A stretch of DNA of 8,376 nucleotides from Planctomicrobium sp. (GTDB taxonomy: Bacteria; Planctomycetota; Planctomycetia; Planctomycetales; Planctomycetaceae), in assembly GCA_029259835.1 (NCBI GenBank), contig JAJDEL010000318.1, forward strand, positions 1 to 8,376. The letters are read 5' to 3'. The position numbers and the translations under genes are program-made. The notes below the pieces were generated by a model. The model searched no databases, was not told where the DNA came from, and saw nothing but the letters and a program-made list of their open reading frames with translations. This document shows, piece after piece, positions 7,584 through 8,376 of this stretch (positions are counted from its first letter, which is position 1; every line of letters starts with the position of its first letter).

Positions 7584-8376
7584 ATGTCACGCATTGCCAC
7601 GTTGATGCTTTTGGTCGCACTGCTGTCGATAGGGATTGATTCGCCACCCGCAGCAGCACAAGACAAGGGAGACAGGGTAGAGGCTTTAACCCTGGTTGAA
7701 CGCTTGCCTCTCAAAATTGAAAAAATTCAGAAGGAACTTCCAGGATGGCTGCAGAAAACCGGCAACAAGGAGGCCGTTGCACTCATGCAAAAACTGGGCG
7801 GACAGATAGACGCCAAGAAATTTGCTGAAGCCGAAAAGACTGCGGATTCCCTTCTGAAGTTAATGGGCGTGAAGCCACAGAGTGTTGGCGCGACCGGTGG
7901 GAAGAAACCGACAAATCCGCGACCCGGTTCGCCGGAAGAAATCACCAAACGTTTGACTGAAAAGGTGGAACGCGTGTCGGCTGGGGCCCAAAAATGGGCA
8001 GCCAGTGGGCGTAATCCTGCAGACATTGTCAAGACCATGCAAGAGAAGTTCCAGCCGCTCATGGAAGCAGGAAAAATCGTCGAAGCGGAGGCGGTGCTGG
8101 ATCGTATGCTCAAACTACTTGGATTGGATGTCGACGCGCCGATTGCGACGCCAGCTCACGAAACTTCCGCCGAGGAACGAGTGCTGACAAGGATTCATAG
8201 GATCCAGAAAGAACTCCCTGCCTGGATTGATAAAACAGGCAGGAAGGCCGAATCTGATACATTGATGCAGAAGTTGAAGGAGCAACTGGCGAAAATGAAT
8301 TTTTCCGAAGCAGAGAAGACGGCGGATATGATTTTGGAAATGATGGGTTTGAGTATCGCTCCCGCTGCACATGCTG
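7584..8376 (+). CDS. Secreted helical tandem-repeat protein (partial, runs off right edge)
   Basis: The frame is open for 264 codons and one extra base without a stop, so this is the 5' part of a longer gene. Residues 1-25 form a signal peptide (LMLLVALLSIGI core, cut after PAAA before QDK). The rest is rich in Lys, Glu, Ala and Leu, with at least three related units: residues 41-95, 124-180 and 200-255. Each has an I/V-x-R/K-I/V helix, an invariant Trp (W55, W138, W214), a Gly turn, an MQ motif, an acidic-Ala EAE helix and a final L-x-x-M/L-M/L-G. Units 1 and 3 are closest, sharing KELPxW, KTG, LMQKL and EAEKTAD (about 29 of 51 positions by hand). A Gly/Pro-rich linker (98-118) separates units 1 and 2. 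I recall similar 'QKW..SGR.P' segments in planctomycete exported proteins, sometimes ahead of other domains, but cannot assign a function. The fold is probably helical hairpins, and the rest of the protein is needed to judge its role. The start is supported by AGGAAG upstream. Confidence 0.85.
   Translation, partial: MSRIATLMLLVALLSIGIDSPPAAAQDKGDRVEALTLVERLPLKIEKIQKELPGWLQKTGNKEAVALMQKLGGQIDAKKFAEAEKTADSLLKLMGVKPQSVGATGGKKPTNPRPGSPEEITKRLTEKVERVSAGAQKWAASGRNPADIVKTMQEKFQPLMEAGKIVEAEAVLDRMLKLLGLDVDAPIATPAHETSAEERVLTRIHRIQKELPAWIDKTGRKAESDTLMQKLKEQLAKMNFSEAEKTADMILEMMGLSIAPAAHA

Noticed and set aside
7727..8113. Open frame of 128 codons on the minus strand opposite the repeat protein
   Set aside because: The plus-strand frame has a signal peptide, ribosome binding site and internal repeats. 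The minus-strand frame is its shadow.

Overview
The window looks like chromosomal DNA from a planctomycete (phylum Planctomycetota; the related PVC group Verrucomicrobiota is less likely). The reason is its gene content: the end of a DUF1553-family cytochrome-linked protein, a DUF1501 protein, a PVC-type dehydrogenase/HEAT/heme protein and a formylglycine-type sulfatase. These families are found together in large numbers mainly in that phylum. All complete products carry export signals, so the locus encodes periplasmic or secreted enzymes. No genus can be assigned from this sequence alone.

Layout. Positions 2-316 (+) hold the last 104 codons of a DUF1553 protein. It overlaps by 4 bases (ATGA) with a complete DUF1501 gene at 313-1755 (+), forming the usual two-gene planctomycete unit. 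After a 173-base convergent gap, a very large gene reads leftward (1929-5492, -). Its product has a signal peptide, a beta-sandwich domain, a PVC dehydrogenase-type propeller, HEAT repeats and a C-terminal CxxCH cytochrome. Upstream of it on the same strand lies a sulfatase gene (5661-7250, -), separated by 168 bases. A gap of about 330 bases separates the sulfatase from a divergent gene at 7584 (+), which runs off the right edge. That last gene encodes a secreted protein built from at least three helical repeats of about 55-60 residues and is the least familiar gene here.

How the genes may work together (inference). The DUF1553/DUF1501 pair and the PVC dehydrogenase-cytochrome are typical planctomycete extracytoplasmic enzymes of poorly known substrate, and they often sit beside sulfatases. 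A plausible reading is handling of a sulfated carbohydrate: the sulfatase removes sulfate, the beta-sandwich domain binds a glycan, and the dehydrogenase passes electrons to its own heme. Nothing in the sequence names the substrate.

I found no tRNA, rRNA, CRISPR array, insertion sequence, attachment site or phage gene. The points most worth a second look are the repeat protein at the right edge, a His-to-Gln change plus a shortened loop in the sulfatase active-site motif, and the beta-sandwich fused to the cytochrome dehydrogenase. I did not find convincing evidence for a wholly new biological system.
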